Source of the DNA: Synergistaceae bacterium
Lineage (GTDB): Bacteria; Synergistota; Synergistia; Synergistales; Synergistaceae
Direction of reading: 5' to 3'
NCBI GenBank assembly: GCA_031289955.1
Contig: JAITOL010000026.1
Location: 1-38,939, forward strand
DNA: 38,939 bases
Shown here: piece by piece, positions 9,024 through 18,150 of the stretch
How positions within the stretch are numbered: the stretch's first letter is position 1
Layout: every line of letters starts with the position of its first letter
Position numbers and translations under genes: made by a program
The notes under the pieces: generated by a model
The model's input: the letters and a program-made list of their open reading frames with translations, nothing else
The model's database searches: none
What the model was told of the DNA's origin: nothing

Positions 9024-9124
9024 AAAGCAGGATTGCCACGTCGGAGAATTCATCCTCCTCGCAATGACGGCTTAAAGCAAGGATTGCTGCGTCAGAAAAT
9101 TCACCCTCCTCGCAATGACGGCTT
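9024..9124. repeat. Two tandem ~50-bp repeat units (CGTCATTGCGAGG-type dispersed repeat)
   Basis: Unit 1 (9024-9073) and unit 2 (9074-9124) share the layout AAAGCA(A)GGATTG...GTC...TTCA(T/C)CCTCCTCGCAATGACGGCTT, with only a handful of substitutions and one 1-nt indel. Each unit can fold imperfectly (GGATTGC against GCAAT, GGAG against CTCC). The reverse strand reads CGTCATTGCGAGGAGG...GGCAATCC, like a family of short dispersed intergenic repeats familiar from many bacterial genomes. Confidence 0.75.
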
Positions 9125-9250
9125 AAAGAATTGAACAAGAGTCCACAAATGACATTTTTTGCGTTCAAACGACTTGATTAATATTGACCATTACAACAAA
9201 AAACCCGTTTTGATGTATATTTTAGTTAAGCGGAAAGGAGTTGAAATTTT

Positions 9251-9739
9251 ATGGAGGCAAGTCATGAATTCGATTACGAGATATGCAACTCCCGCATCAG
9301 ACCCATTGCGGACTCACTTATAAAGAAGTTCGTGGAACTGAGGCACATAGATGTGGAGAGCGTTCTATTCATCGTGAATCACAAATACGCGGGGGCGAAG
9401 AACAAAGTGGTTCTCGCCAGAACATCCCGCGTGCAGGAGAAGTGGAGGGATATTCTGTATCAGCTCGGAGCTTGTTCCTATTTACACGTCATGGAGTTTT
9501 TCGGCAAGACGACCGACTGTCTCGACGAGAACCAGATAACCGCGCTCGTGTACAGGGAGCTCAGAAGGATAGGGCCGGAAGGGGCGATCACCGCGCCGGA
9601 CACCAACGAGTGGTGGCAGGTATTGATGGGGTTGGGACGTCACTGGTTTTACCCGGACATGAGCTGTCCAAACCTTCTCGATGATAAGGTCGACTGGAAA
9701 ATGCTCATGGGTTCGGATTATGAGGCGCCGGGAAACTAA
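9251..9739 (+). CDS. Putative metallopeptidase-like protein lacking its zinc-binding residues
   Basis: The 162-aa soluble protein has no signal peptide. Its pattern resembles the putative metallopeptidase family found in phages and bacteria: an N-terminal helix (IADSLIKKFVELRHID), a strand region VLFIVNHKY, a central helix around RVQEKWRDILYQL, then LDENQITALVYRELRRIGPEG and NEWWQVLMGLGRHW. In active relatives the core is YHELRHIG, followed downstream by an HDVEDF-like element. Here HExxH reads RELRR and the later His position looks like Pro/Asp, so zinc binding is unlikely. The ATG at 9251 has AAAGGAG about 11 nt upstream. It lies 33-42 nt before the alpha-2-macroglobulin gene on the same strand, so co-transcription is likely. 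It may act as a binding or scaffold protein (inference). The family call is from remembered motif similarity and is moderate. Confidence 0.5.
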   Translation: MEASHEFDYEICNSRIRPIADSLIKKFVELRHIDVESVLFIVNHKYAGAKNKVVLARTSRVQEKWRDILYQLGACSYLHVMEFFGKTTDCLDENQITALVYRELRRIGPEGAITAPDTNEWWQVLMGLGRHWFYPDMSCPNLLDDKVDWKMLMGSDYEAPGN

Positions 9740-9781
9740 AGAACCGCTGATTCAATAACTTATAAAGGAGTTGTGGTAGAG

Positions 9782-12700
9782 GTGCACAGAACTGAGCTGT
9801 CAACGCGCGTACGCATGGTAATGTTTCTGGCGGTCGCTTTCTTATTGGCGCCGTTTCGTCTTTGGGGAGGAACGCCCGCAGAATCCGCCGACAAATTTGT
9901 GGTGTCGGAGTTCTCTCCGCGGGGACTCGTATCCGGCCCCACAAATATAAGCGTCACATTTTCCACCCCCGTAATTTCAAGCGACGACGTGGGCAGGAGC
10001 GTCGACTCGAAAGCGATGCCCATCGTTTTCACTCCATCGATTAGCGGGCAAGGAAAGTGGGTTTCACGTTCGACCTTTCTTTACCAATTGCCATCAGGAC
10101 ATCTCCAGGAGGCGACGGAATTCAAGGCCGTAGTATCCGAGAAACTGAAGGACTACAGGGGGGTTCAGCTGGGCGGCGCAAAAGAGTTCGCGTTCAATAC
10201 CGCGCCTCTCGAGCTTTTGGATGTGAGGCAGACTGACGCCGACATGGAATACGAAACAGTCAAATATCAGCTCCAGTTCAACGCTCCGGTAAATCCGGCC
10301 AAGTTAAACTCATACATGAGCATTACCGACGAAAAGGGAGATAAAACCGAATTTTATTTCGAAAACACCGGCGCCTCCAATATCCTTTACCTTAGAGTGC
10401 CAGTGCTTGACGCGACCCCCATCGTTTTTTCCATAAAACCGGGACTTACGAGCGAACGAGGGCCGTTGTCCATGAAGAACGCTTTCAATGCGAAGGTTGA
10501 CAGGGACGTATCGCTTAAGATACGCAATTCATGGGTCGGGAACGATTACTCCGGATCCGTCATATTTATAGGTACTACGGCAGAGGTGGACGTCGATAAA
10601 GCCAAGCCGTTCATCGAAATAACGCCCTCCGGGGATTTCAGCATAGGCAATGACGGATCGGGGCTTCGGATATATGGGGACTTTCCCCCGAGGGAACTGA
10701 TAACCGTCAAGCTCCGCGCCGGCCTGACGCCCTACGATAAGCGGGGAGGATCTCTTGCGGCCGACTGGGAAAGGTCTTTCGTCTTCCCTGACTACGACCC
10801 ATCTCTGGATTTTACGTCGCAGGGGAGGTTTATATCCCCGGCAAACGAGGAATTGCTCATGCCGCTGTCTTCCGTCAATATCAAGAAGATAGATGTAACG
10901 GTGGACAGAGTCTACGATAATAATGTAGTTTTTATAACAAGGGATGAATGGCCCTACTACATCTCAACTCTCTCAAAGGAGATATACCGAGAGTCTTTCG
11001 ATATATCGTCCGAACCCAACGAGAAGTCGGAACATTCTCTGGATATAGGCAAGATATTGAACGGCCAACATGGACTCTTTCAGATAACGGCCGCCAATAG
11101 CGGCTCCTGGCCCAGAACTACACGCATTATAAATGTCACTGATATCGCGGGAAGCGTCAAGATGGGAGACGATACAGCGCTCGTTTGGGCCAATTCTCTC
11201 AGGGAAGGAAAACCTTTGGAAGGGGTCAAAGTGGAGCTCTACTCTTCCAGCAATCAGATCATAGCTTCCGGCCTGACGGATAAGCACGGAGTATATCTCC
11301 TCAAACGCGAAGAAGACTGGGAACCGAATCTGTGGCCCAGCCTAGCGATACTCAGCAATGGAGACGACGTTTCCGTTCTGCGTTTCAACGGAAATATATG
11401 GAATACAGGAAACGAAGCGTATACAGGCGCTCCATATCTCAATGGCAAATACCAGGGCATTTGCTATGCGCCGCGAGGCGTGTTCAGGCCCGGTGAAACT
11501 GTGCCGATACAGATGCTGATAAGGACAGGTGACCTGTCACCGGAAAAACCATTCCCCGTTCAGCTCAAGATCTACACCTCAATGGGCAGGGAGTGGAGCT
11601 CCTCTTCCGTAATGTTGTCCGAGATGGGAATGGGATCGGCGGACATCAGCCTCAGCGACGCCGCGCCATCCGGAACGTGGCGCGCTTCCGTCCATGTCCC
11701 CGGAGAAACGGCGCCTATAGCCGCTGGGGAATTTCGGGTCGAGGACTTCGCGCCGCCGAAGATAAATGTCACGGCGTCAAGCGATGTGAAGGAACTGTTT
11801 CGCGGAGACTCGCCAGCGATCAATATATACGCGGAGTATCTTTTTGGCGCCGCCGGCGAGGGATTGAGCTACGAGGTAGAGACGTCGTTTATTCCCCGGG
11901 AATATTCGCATCCGAACTGGCCCGATTATTATTTCACGGATTACCGACTACAATTCAGCCCTCACAGCAACATAGAGGCAACTGGCGAGTTGTCCTCGGA
12001 TGGAATGGCCAGCGTAACGCTTCCGGCGATAAAAGAGAACGCCGGATCCATTTTGGACGCGTCATTCAGGGTGGGGGTGAGAGAGGACGGCGGCAGATGG
12101 GTCTATAAGAGCGTGAGCGTTCCTTATTATCCGAGAAAGACGCTGCTTGGCATAAAATCTCCCAGGGAGGGTTTTGTGACTAATTCGCCAGTGCCTTTCG
12201 CCTTCGCCGTGATCGATACCGCGGGCAATCCGCTCGACACCGACGGCGTCACATTGACCGTCTATAAGGAAAGATCGCGCCGGATAACCACTACCGTCGA
12301 CGGCGCGCGGCGTTCGGAGCTGCGCACCGAGAATATGCCGCTAGTGTCTTTCGATAAGGCGCTTGTCAAATTCGAGAAGGGGCGGGCGGAAACATCGGTG
12401 ACATTCCCGAGCGGTGGTTCTTACAGCGTCGTTCTCGATGACGCAAAGGGAGAAGCCAGCGCGGCTCTTCATTTTTATGTGTATGATTCCAGATGGGCTT
12501 ACGGCGACGAGGGCGACGCGACTCTTCCGGAGACTCTCACGATAAAACTCGACAAAGATACCTACAAAACAGGAGAGCGGGCGACCGCCACAATTTCCGG
12601 ATCGTTCGGAGGAACCGCTCTGCTATCGGTGGAAACAAACTCGATCATACACTACGATACGTCCGCCGAGGGCGGCAAGAGCGTATCTTTCTCGTTCGAA

Positions 12701-15208
12701 GTGACGAGCGACATGATGCCGAACGCATGGGTCACGGCGCATATGATTCGACCCGTCATGCCGGAGGACGCGTGGTCGGCCCACAGAGCTTTCGGGGCCG
12801 TTCCTATCGTTGTGGACACGAGCGAAAAGAAACTAGCCATCGAAATTGCGTCGCCTGATCGCATCGAGCCCGCTCGATCGAATGATTTTTCGCTTCAGAT
12901 AAAAGACTCCGCAGGGCGTGGGGTCAAAGGAGAAGCGGCGGTAATGCTCGTGGACGAAGGCGTTTTGGGATTGACGCGCTACAAGACTCCAAACTTCTAC
13001 GAGTTCTACACGAAAAAACGAGCGCTGACGCTCTCGGCGTACGATATATATACCGAGCTGATGCCTCTTTATCTCAAAGCGCCTTCAGTCCTGACGCCCG
13101 GGGGGGGATACGACGACTCGATGGAATCCATGATGAAAGCGTCGATGTCGCCGGTAAAGGCCGACCGATTTAAAATCCTGAGCCTGGTGCGCAGGGTGTC
13201 TACCGATGAAAACGGAAGGGCTGACTTTACTCTCGATATACCCGAATTTGCGGGGCGGGGGAGACTGATGGTCGTCGCGGCCTCCGCTGCGGCATTCGGC
13301 TCGGCGGAGAGTACGCATACGATTGCCCGGGATGTGGTTACGGACATAACATTACCGAGAGTTCTATCGCCGCGGGATGTATTTGAATCGGAGATACAGC
13401 TCTTTAACAGGACGGGCCGATCATTGGATATGGAGCTTGAACTTACGCTTACCGGCCCTCTCTCGCTTGCGTCAGTATCCGGAAAACCCGCAGCCGAGAG
13501 TAAATCCTACAAACAAAAAATCGCCATTCAGGCCGGGGAAAAACCCTCGGCAATACCGCTTGTGATAAAAGCCGATGATAATTCAGGCGTCGCGACCGTA
13601 TCTCTTCGCGCGCTGTATGGCAAAAACACACAGGAACAGACGATCGACATAGCCGTAAGACCTCCTTACCCCAGGATAACAAAAATGGGGCTCTTTACGC
13701 TCAAACCAGGCGAATCATCCGTACTTGACCTGCCTTCCGACTGGTTCCCCGGAACAAGACGCGCCGTTGTGACAGTCTCCGGTCTTCCCGTAGTGGGCAT
13801 TACCGATATGGCGAAATTTCTTCTCGAATATCCATATGGCTGTCTCGAACAGACAGTTTCAAGCGGCTGGACATTGCTGACGCTTCCCGATCTGGCCGCG
13901 CAAATCGATCCCAGACTCGCAACGCGGGAACAGATGGAATACGCTATATCCCGGGTTATAATGAGAATTCAATCGATGCAGCTCTATAATGGCACATTCT
14001 CGTCATGGCCCGGCGGAGACGCGCTGGATTGGAATACGGTATACGCGACTCATTTCCTCTCCGAGGCGGAAAAGAGAGGATGGGGTGTCCCAGTTCAAAC
14101 GCTGAGAGCTTCTCTGGAGAGCCTCAGATATTTAATTTCACTTCCTCCTCAGGGCGAGGATAAATATGTTTATGGCGCCAGCCTATCGGTCAGGGCATAT
14201 GCCGCTTATGTCATGGCGCTAAGAGGCGAAGCCCCGAGGGCATGGATGTCGTATCTGAAGGACAACATGTCATCAATGCACCAGTATGGCCGCATCCTAC
14301 TTGCCGCGGCATACGCGGCCTCGGGCGATAAAAAAACCGCGTCCAGCCTGCTCGGTGATAACGTGCCTCCGATAGTGCAAGGAGACGGAACCGAAAAACT
14401 CAACTATGACTCTCAGTTGCGCACACAGGCGCTTTATCTCGCCGCGTGGAACGAAATAGACCCGACATCTCCAAACACTCTCAAAGCCGCGGCGGAATTA
14501 CTCTCGATGTTCCATTCCGCCAAATGGTACACCACTCAGGAAGCAGGGTGGACGATGTTGAGCCTCGCTAACTTCTACTCCTTCCATAAAGACGAGGGTA
14601 CGGCGTTTCTCACAATGTCCGCCGACGGCATGGACGATTTGAGCACGAGTGGCGACGTGACGATGACATCGCGCATTTCCGCCGATACAAATAAAGTGAC
14701 CGTCAAAAACAGCGGAAATGGAACCGGATACGCGACATGGGCATCGGATGGAGTTCCAAATGCCACGCCTGAAGCGGTCGACTCGGGCATCAAGGCAATC
14801 GTAACCTACTACGATTCGAAAGGTTACCCCATCACCCAGGACTCGATCATCGAAAATGGCTCGCGCGTACGCGCACAGATCATCCTGCGTCCGCTTGCCG
14901 GCGAAGTGAAAAACATCGTGGTCGCGCTCCCGCTCCCTGGAGGACTTGAGATTGAAAACCCCAGGTTGACGACGCCCGATGATTCGTCCTACGAATATTC
15001 CGGCTACTCGTATTCCGCGCGCACCGAAATGAGGGACGACAGACTGCTGCTCTTCGTGGACTACATCTACAACAAGGAATTCAAATGGGAATTCACCATG
15101 CGGGCGGTAACGCCAGGCGCCTTCATATTGCCCCCGATAGCGGCGGAAGGAATGTATTCTCCCGGAACTCGCAGCATCGGTGAAACCTCAAAAATAACCA
15201 TAAAATAG
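9782..15208 (+). CDS. Bacterial alpha-2-macroglobulin family protein (YfhM-like, thioester-containing)
   Basis: About 1808 aa. GTG at 9782 is preferred over the track GTG at 9773 because AAAGGAG (9764-9770) lies 11 nt upstream of 9782 but only 2 nt from 9773. The N-terminus has a hydrophobic signal (VMFLAVAFLLAPF) with a possible AESA cleavage site and no lipobox Cys, unlike the lipoprotein YfhM of E. coli. Many macroglobulin-type beta domains follow, including a carrier-like SLREGKPLEGVKVELYSSS segment and GVFRPGETVPIQMLIR. The A2M signature region is near LVRRVSTDENGRADFTLDIPEF, and the thioester motif YPYGCLEQ is near residue 1354, followed by the alpha-toroid helices. The family traps attacking proteases in the periplasm through the thioester. 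pbpC follows by 45 nt, the standard A2M-PbpC pairing. Confidence 0.93.
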   Translation: MHRTELSTRVRMVMFLAVAFLLAPFRLWGGTPAESADKFVVSEFSPRGLVSGPTNISVTFSTPVISSDDVGRSVDSKAMPIVFTPSISGQGKWVSRSTFLYQLPSGHLQEATEFKAVVSEKLKDYRGVQLGGAKEFAFNTAPLELLDVRQTDADMEYETVKYQLQFNAPVNPAKLNSYMSITDEKGDKTEFYFENTGASNILYLRVPVLDATPIVFSIKPGLTSERGPLSMKNAFNAKVDRDVSLKIRNSWVGNDYSGSVIFIGTTAEVDVDKAKPFIEITPSGDFSIGNDGSGLRIYGDFPPRELITVKLRAGLTPYDKRGGSLAADWERSFVFPDYDPSLDFTSQGRFISPANEELLMPLSSVNIKKIDVTVDRVYDNNVVFITRDEWPYYISTLSKEIYRESFDISSEPNEKSEHSLDIGKILNGQHGLFQITAANSGSWPRTTRIINVTDIAGSVKMGDDTALVWANSLREGKPLEGVKVELYSSSNQIIASGLTDKHGVYLLKREEDWEPNLWPSLAILSNGDDVSVLRFNGNIWNTGNEAYTGAPYLNGKYQGICYAPRGVFRPGETVPIQMLIRTGDLSPEKPFPVQLKIYTSMGREWSSSSVMLSEMGMGSADISLSDAAPSGTWRASVHVPGETAPIAAGEFRVEDFAPPKINVTASSDVKELFRGDSPAINIYAEYLFGAAGEGLSYEVETSFIPREYSHPNWPDYYFTDYRLQFSPHSNIEATGELSSDGMASVTLPAIKENAGSILDASFRVGVREDGGRWVYKSVSVPYYPRKTLLGIKSPREGFVTNSPVPFAFAVIDTAGNPLDTDGVTLTVYKERSRRITTTVDGARRSELRTENMPLVSFDKALVKFEKGRAETSVTFPSGGSYSVVLDDAKGEASAALHFYVYDSRWAYGDEGDATLPETLTIKLDKDTYKTGERATATISGSFGGTALLSVETNSIIHYDTSAEGGKSVSFSFEVTSDMMPNAWVTAHMIRPVMPEDAWSAHRAFGAVPIVVDTSEKKLAIEIASPDRIEPARSNDFSLQIKDSAGRGVKGEAAVMLVDEGVLGLTRYKTPNFYEFYTKKRALTLSAYDIYTELMPLYLKAPSVLTPGGGYDDSMESMMKASMSPVKADRFKILSLVRRVSTDENGRADFTLDIPEFAGRGRLMVVAASAAAFGSAESTHTIARDVVTDITLPRVLSPRDVFESEIQLFNRTGRSLDMELELTLTGPLSLASVSGKPAAESKSYKQKIAIQAGEKPSAIPLVIKADDNSGVATVSLRALYGKNTQEQTIDIAVRPPYPRITKMGLFTLKPGESSVLDLPSDWFPGTRRAVVTVSGLPVVGITDMAKFLLEYPYGCLEQTVSSGWTLLTLPDLAAQIDPRLATREQMEYAISRVIMRIQSMQLYNGTFSSWPGGDALDWNTVYATHFLSEAEKRGWGVPVQTLRASLESLRYLISLPPQGEDKYVYGASLSVRAYAAYVMALRGEAPRAWMSYLKDNMSSMHQYGRILLAAAYAASGDKKTASSLLGDNVPPIVQGDGTEKLNYDSQLRTQALYLAAWNEIDPTSPNTLKAAAELLSMFHSAKWYTTQEAGWTMLSLANFYSFHKDEGTAFLTMSADGMDDLSTSGDVTMTSRISADTNKVTVKNSGNGTGYATWASDGVPNATPEAVDSGIKAIVTYYDSKGYPITQDSIIENGSRVRAQIILRPLAGEVKNIVVALPLPGGLEIENPRLTTPDDSSYEYSGYSYSARTEMRDDRLLLFVDYIYNKEFKWEFTMRAVTPGAFILPPIAAEGMYSPGTRSIGETSKITIK

Positions 15209-15253
15209 GGCGATTGGGCGCATGAACGGCATAAAGGAAGAGGAGATTAGATA

Positions 15254-17500
15254 ATGAAACGCGCGCGCAATGTATTTTTAGCGATTGTTTTAGCACAGGC
15301 GATAAGCGCCATCCTCTTCCTTTATTGTGTGGATATACCATCTCAGTTCCCTTTGTTTCACGTGAAACACTATGAAACGTCTCCGCTCGTCCTCGATATG
15401 AACGGAGATGTTTTAAACGTTTCTCTCTCAAAGTCCGAGGAATGGTGCATACCGGTCTCCCTCGACAAAATGGGGCGATGGACAGAGTCGGCAACGCTAG
15501 GCATAGAGGATGGCCGATTTTTCAGACATCACGGAGTTGACCCAATTGCCATTGCTCGCGCGCTCTTCACCGACATCAGGCGAGGCCGCGTCATCTCCGG
15601 AGCTTCAACCATAACAAGCCAATTGATACGGATCTCCGTTCCAAGAAAAAGGACGCTTTATACAAAACTGCTGGAATTTTGGGCCGCCATGCGAATTGAA
15701 AATTACATGAACAAAAAAGAAATCCTGGAACTATATCTCAACAGAGCTCCGTTCGGGGGCAATATAAGAGGAGTAGAGGCGGCAAGCATTGCATATTTCA
15801 ATAAGAAAGCGAACATGCTGTCACTCGGAGAATCCGTGACGCTCATATCCATGTTATCCTCTCCCAGTAAATTAAGGCCCGATAGATTCCCGGAAAGAGC
15901 GAGAGAATCCCGCGACAACAAACTTGCCTTGCTTTACGAAAAAAGAATTATTTCCCAGGAAAATCTGGATAACGCCATGAACGAATACCTGCCCGGCAGG
16001 AGATATTCATTTCACAACGAAGCATCCATGGCGGTGACGCACGCCATTAAACTTGCGCCCGGTGAATCAATCGTGAAATCGACCATCGATAAAAACCTAC
16101 AGCTCGTTCTCGAAAAGAAATTAGGCGACGCGTTGATCTACTACCCGGGGAAAATAACATCTTCTGGTATTGTAATTGAAAATTCAACAGGGGCAGTCAA
16201 AGCATATGTCGGAAACGCGAGGCATGGCACATCGCTCCCGAACGCGCAGGTTGATTGCGGAGATGCGCTGCGCTCTCCGGGATCAACCTTAAAACCATTT
16301 ATATACGCGGCCGCCTTTGAAAGAGGGATACTGACGCCATCCTCCCTTTTGGCGGACACTCCGCTGGCTTTCAGGGGAAGCGCGCCGAGAAATTTCGACA
16401 TGTCCTACAGAGGACCAGTCAGCGCGCGCGTGGCATTGTCATCATCTTTAAACGCGCCAGCCGTGAGGGTGCTCAGGAAAGTGGGCTATACGAGCGCAAA
16501 AAACCTCTTGAATCAATTCGGCTTCTCACACATAAATCAAGCCGCGTCATTCTATACGGATTCACTCATCCTCGGGGGATGTGAGACTACGCTCATCGAA
16601 TTGGCCTCGGCATATAGAGCTCTCGCTATGGAGGGCGTCTATACTCCGGCGAAGTGGACTCAAAATTCTCCGTCCTCGGCAAGGCATGTCATTTCTCCGG
16701 AGGCGTCTTATCTGGTTACCTCTATTCTTCAGGATGAGCGAAGATTATTGCCTCTTTATCAGGAATTGTTCCAGGAGAAAAACCAATCGCTCGCTTTTAA
16801 AACAGGGACATCATATGGACTGAGAGACGCCTGGTGTATAGGGTATACCTCAAAACACACGATAGGAATATGGGTAGGCTCTCCTCCCGGCGAAGGCAAT
16901 CCGTCTTTAGTGGGTTTACAAGCGGCCGCGCCAATATTACTGGAAGTTGCCCGCGACCTGTGGGATGAACACGATAATCATTTATCGCGCCCCAAGGATG
17001 TATATGCCCGAAAAGTATGCGCCCTTTCAGGCGAGATACCGACAAAAAACTGCCCGCAAGTTACGGCCGATCTCGCGATAAGGAACGTCACACAAATGAC
17101 GCTCTGCGCTTTGCATAAAAATATAGATGGAAGATCATATATTGCATGGCCGCCCGAATTAAAAAATTGGATGCAGGCGCCGGAAGATTTGACGCAATCC
17201 GCAAATACGGTGAAGATCATACGTCCCGCACGAGGCCAAACGATGATACTCGAAGAACAGGACGAGACGGGAAGAATATTTCTTTCCGCTGAAGGGGATG
17301 CCCCGCACTACTGGTATCTCGATGGTAAATTCATCGGCATATCTTTAAACGGCGAGGGCATCTTTATGGATGTTTCACGTGGAACACACAAGGCGAGCGT
17401 AATGTCGGGCGACTCGAGCGACACGGTCTCCTTCGAGGCAAGAACGCCAAAAGAGATAGGTAGCTCCTTAAATAAATGGAAAGAGAACGTGCTCAATTAA
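15254..17500 (+). CDS. pbpC: Penicillin-binding protein 1C (bifunctional transglycosylase/transpeptidase)
   Basis: The 748-aa membrane-anchored enzyme has an N-terminal transmembrane segment (NVFLAIVLAQAISAILFLYC). The glycosyltransferase (GT51) domain shows EDGRFFRHHG with catalytic Glu at residue 85 and GASTITSQLIR. The transpeptidase domain shows SPGSTLKPF (nucleophile Ser 344, Lys 347), SSLNAP (SxN) and KTGTSYG at 516. A C-terminal BiPBP_C-like domain covers roughly residues 650-735 (HYWYLDGKFIG to DTVSFEARTP). It polymerises and crosslinks peptidoglycan on the periplasmic side. The ATG has GAGGAG upstream and the gene follows the alpha-2-macroglobulin gene by 45 nt. The coding sequence contains two parS-like sites. 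The stop lies 5 nt from the stop of the convergent yigZ-like gene. Confidence 0.95.
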   Translation: MKRARNVFLAIVLAQAISAILFLYCVDIPSQFPLFHVKHYETSPLVLDMNGDVLNVSLSKSEEWCIPVSLDKMGRWTESATLGIEDGRFFRHHGVDPIAIARALFTDIRRGRVISGASTITSQLIRISVPRKRTLYTKLLEFWAAMRIENYMNKKEILELYLNRAPFGGNIRGVEAASIAYFNKKANMLSLGESVTLISMLSSPSKLRPDRFPERARESRDNKLALLYEKRIISQENLDNAMNEYLPGRRYSFHNEASMAVTHAIKLAPGESIVKSTIDKNLQLVLEKKLGDALIYYPGKITSSGIVIENSTGAVKAYVGNARHGTSLPNAQVDCGDALRSPGSTLKPFIYAAAFERGILTPSSLLADTPLAFRGSAPRNFDMSYRGPVSARVALSSSLNAPAVRVLRKVGYTSAKNLLNQFGFSHINQAASFYTDSLILGGCETTLIELASAYRALAMEGVYTPAKWTQNSPSSARHVISPEASYLVTSILQDERRLLPLYQELFQEKNQSLAFKTGTSYGLRDAWCIGYTSKHTIGIWVGSPPGEGNPSLVGLQAAAPILLEVARDLWDEHDNHLSRPKDVYARKVCALSGEIPTKNCPQVTADLAIRNVTQMTLCALHKNIDGRSYIAWPPELKNWMQAPEDLTQSANTVKIIRPARGQTMILEEQDETGRIFLSAEGDAPHYWYLDGKFIGISLNGEGIFMDVSRGTHKASVMSGDSSDTVSFEARTPKEIGSSLNKWKENVLN
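15354..15369. promoter_or_regulatory. parS: parS centromere-like site 1 (ParB binding)
   Basis: TGTTTCACGTGAAACA is a perfect 16-bp palindrome identical to the Bacillus-type parS consensus. It lies inside the 5' part of pbpC, about 3.2 kb from the parB stop. The expected ligand is the ParB encoded at 18656-19573. Confidence 0.9.
17371..17386. promoter_or_regulatory. parS: parS centromere-like site 2 (ParB binding)
   Basis: TGTTTCACGTGGAACA differs by one base from site 1 and matches the broadly conserved parS family (TGTTYCACGTGRAACA). It lies near the 3' end of pbpC, about 1.3 kb from parB and 2.0 kb from site 1. The two sites fall in different reading frames of pbpC. Confidence 0.88.
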
Positions 17501-17505
17501 AGTGG

Positions 17506-18150
17506 TCATTCCCCGCCTATGAAATATTTGAACATGCTGCCCCTTGTCCTCATGTTATCAAATTCATCGAGGATCGCGGGAAGTTCGGCCGTGGGGATAA
17601 GTATTTCACCGGAAATAACTTCCTCGAATGTGGGCGACAGAGAGTCGATTTTTATCCGATACTTCTGAAGGATGGAAAGGAATGAGTTGTAATAATCATA
17701 AGAACATGAAAATTTTAGCGAGGCGCGCGGTTCCTTAATCACGATATCCGCATTGGCAATTGCCCCGAGCGTGGTTTCGCCATAAGCCGCGATGAGCCCC
17801 CTTACCCCTAATTTCACTCCGCCATAAAATCTTGTCACAACGGCCATGACATTTAAGAGAGAGTATTTTTTTAGCGCGCCCAAAATAGGCCGCCCGGCCG
17901 TACCCGAGGGCTCGCCCGCGTCAGAAGAATGTTCGAGCCCGGACGCGACAAATCTATATGCCCAGCAATAATGTGTGGCCTTTGGAAATAACGCGACTAT
18001 TTTTTTCAATTCTTCTTCGAATTTATCCCTGGAAGACGCGAACCTCAAAGAGGCAATAAAATGAGAGCGGCTTATCGTGGCCTCAAAATCGGTTGGATTT
18101 TCTATCGTGTAATATTGCCCTTTATTCAAGATATGTCCATTTCGTTCCAC
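17506..18150 (-). CDS. YigZ/IMPACT family protein (UPF0029)
   Basis: The 214-aa length is typical for YigZ. The N-terminal domain shows the family core THYCWAYR, HSSDAGEPSGTAGRPIL and VVTRFYGGVKLGVRGLIAAYG. The C-terminal half (ASLKFSCSYDYYNSFLSIL onward) fits the DUF1949 ferredoxin-like domain. In eukaryotes IMPACT binds the GCN1 regulator; the bacterial role is not settled. The track start is GTG at 18150, 25 nt inside the HIT gene. An in-frame TTG at 18129 overlapping the HIT stop (TTGA) gives a start nearer the homologous region and is a good alternative. It is the last gene of the parA-parB-HIT-yigZ run and converges on pbpC with a 5-nt gap. Confidence 0.9.
   Translation of the reverse strand: MERNGHILNKGQYYTIENPTDFEATISRSHFIASLRFASSRDKFEEELKKIVALFPKATHYCWAYRFVASGLEHSSDAGEPSGTAGRPILGALKKYSLLNVMAVVTRFYGGVKLGVRGLIAAYGETTLGAIANADIVIKEPRASLKFSCSYDYYNSFLSILQKYRIKIDSLSPTFEEVISGEILIPTAELPAILDEFDNMRTRGSMFKYFIGGE

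Larger units (their letters stand above)
8779..9250. other. Divergent intergenic region
   Basis: About 470 bp between the divergent pilY1-like gene and the 9251 gene. The left edge holds the pilY1 promoter. The centre is AT-rich, and 9024-9124 carries a tandem repeat. A poorly supported 24-codon reading frame (TTG 8913 to TAA 8984) has an AAGGAG 10 nt upstream. The region just before 9251 has AAAGGAG as ribosome binding site, but no convincing -35/-10 pair was found for that gene. Confidence 0.7.
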
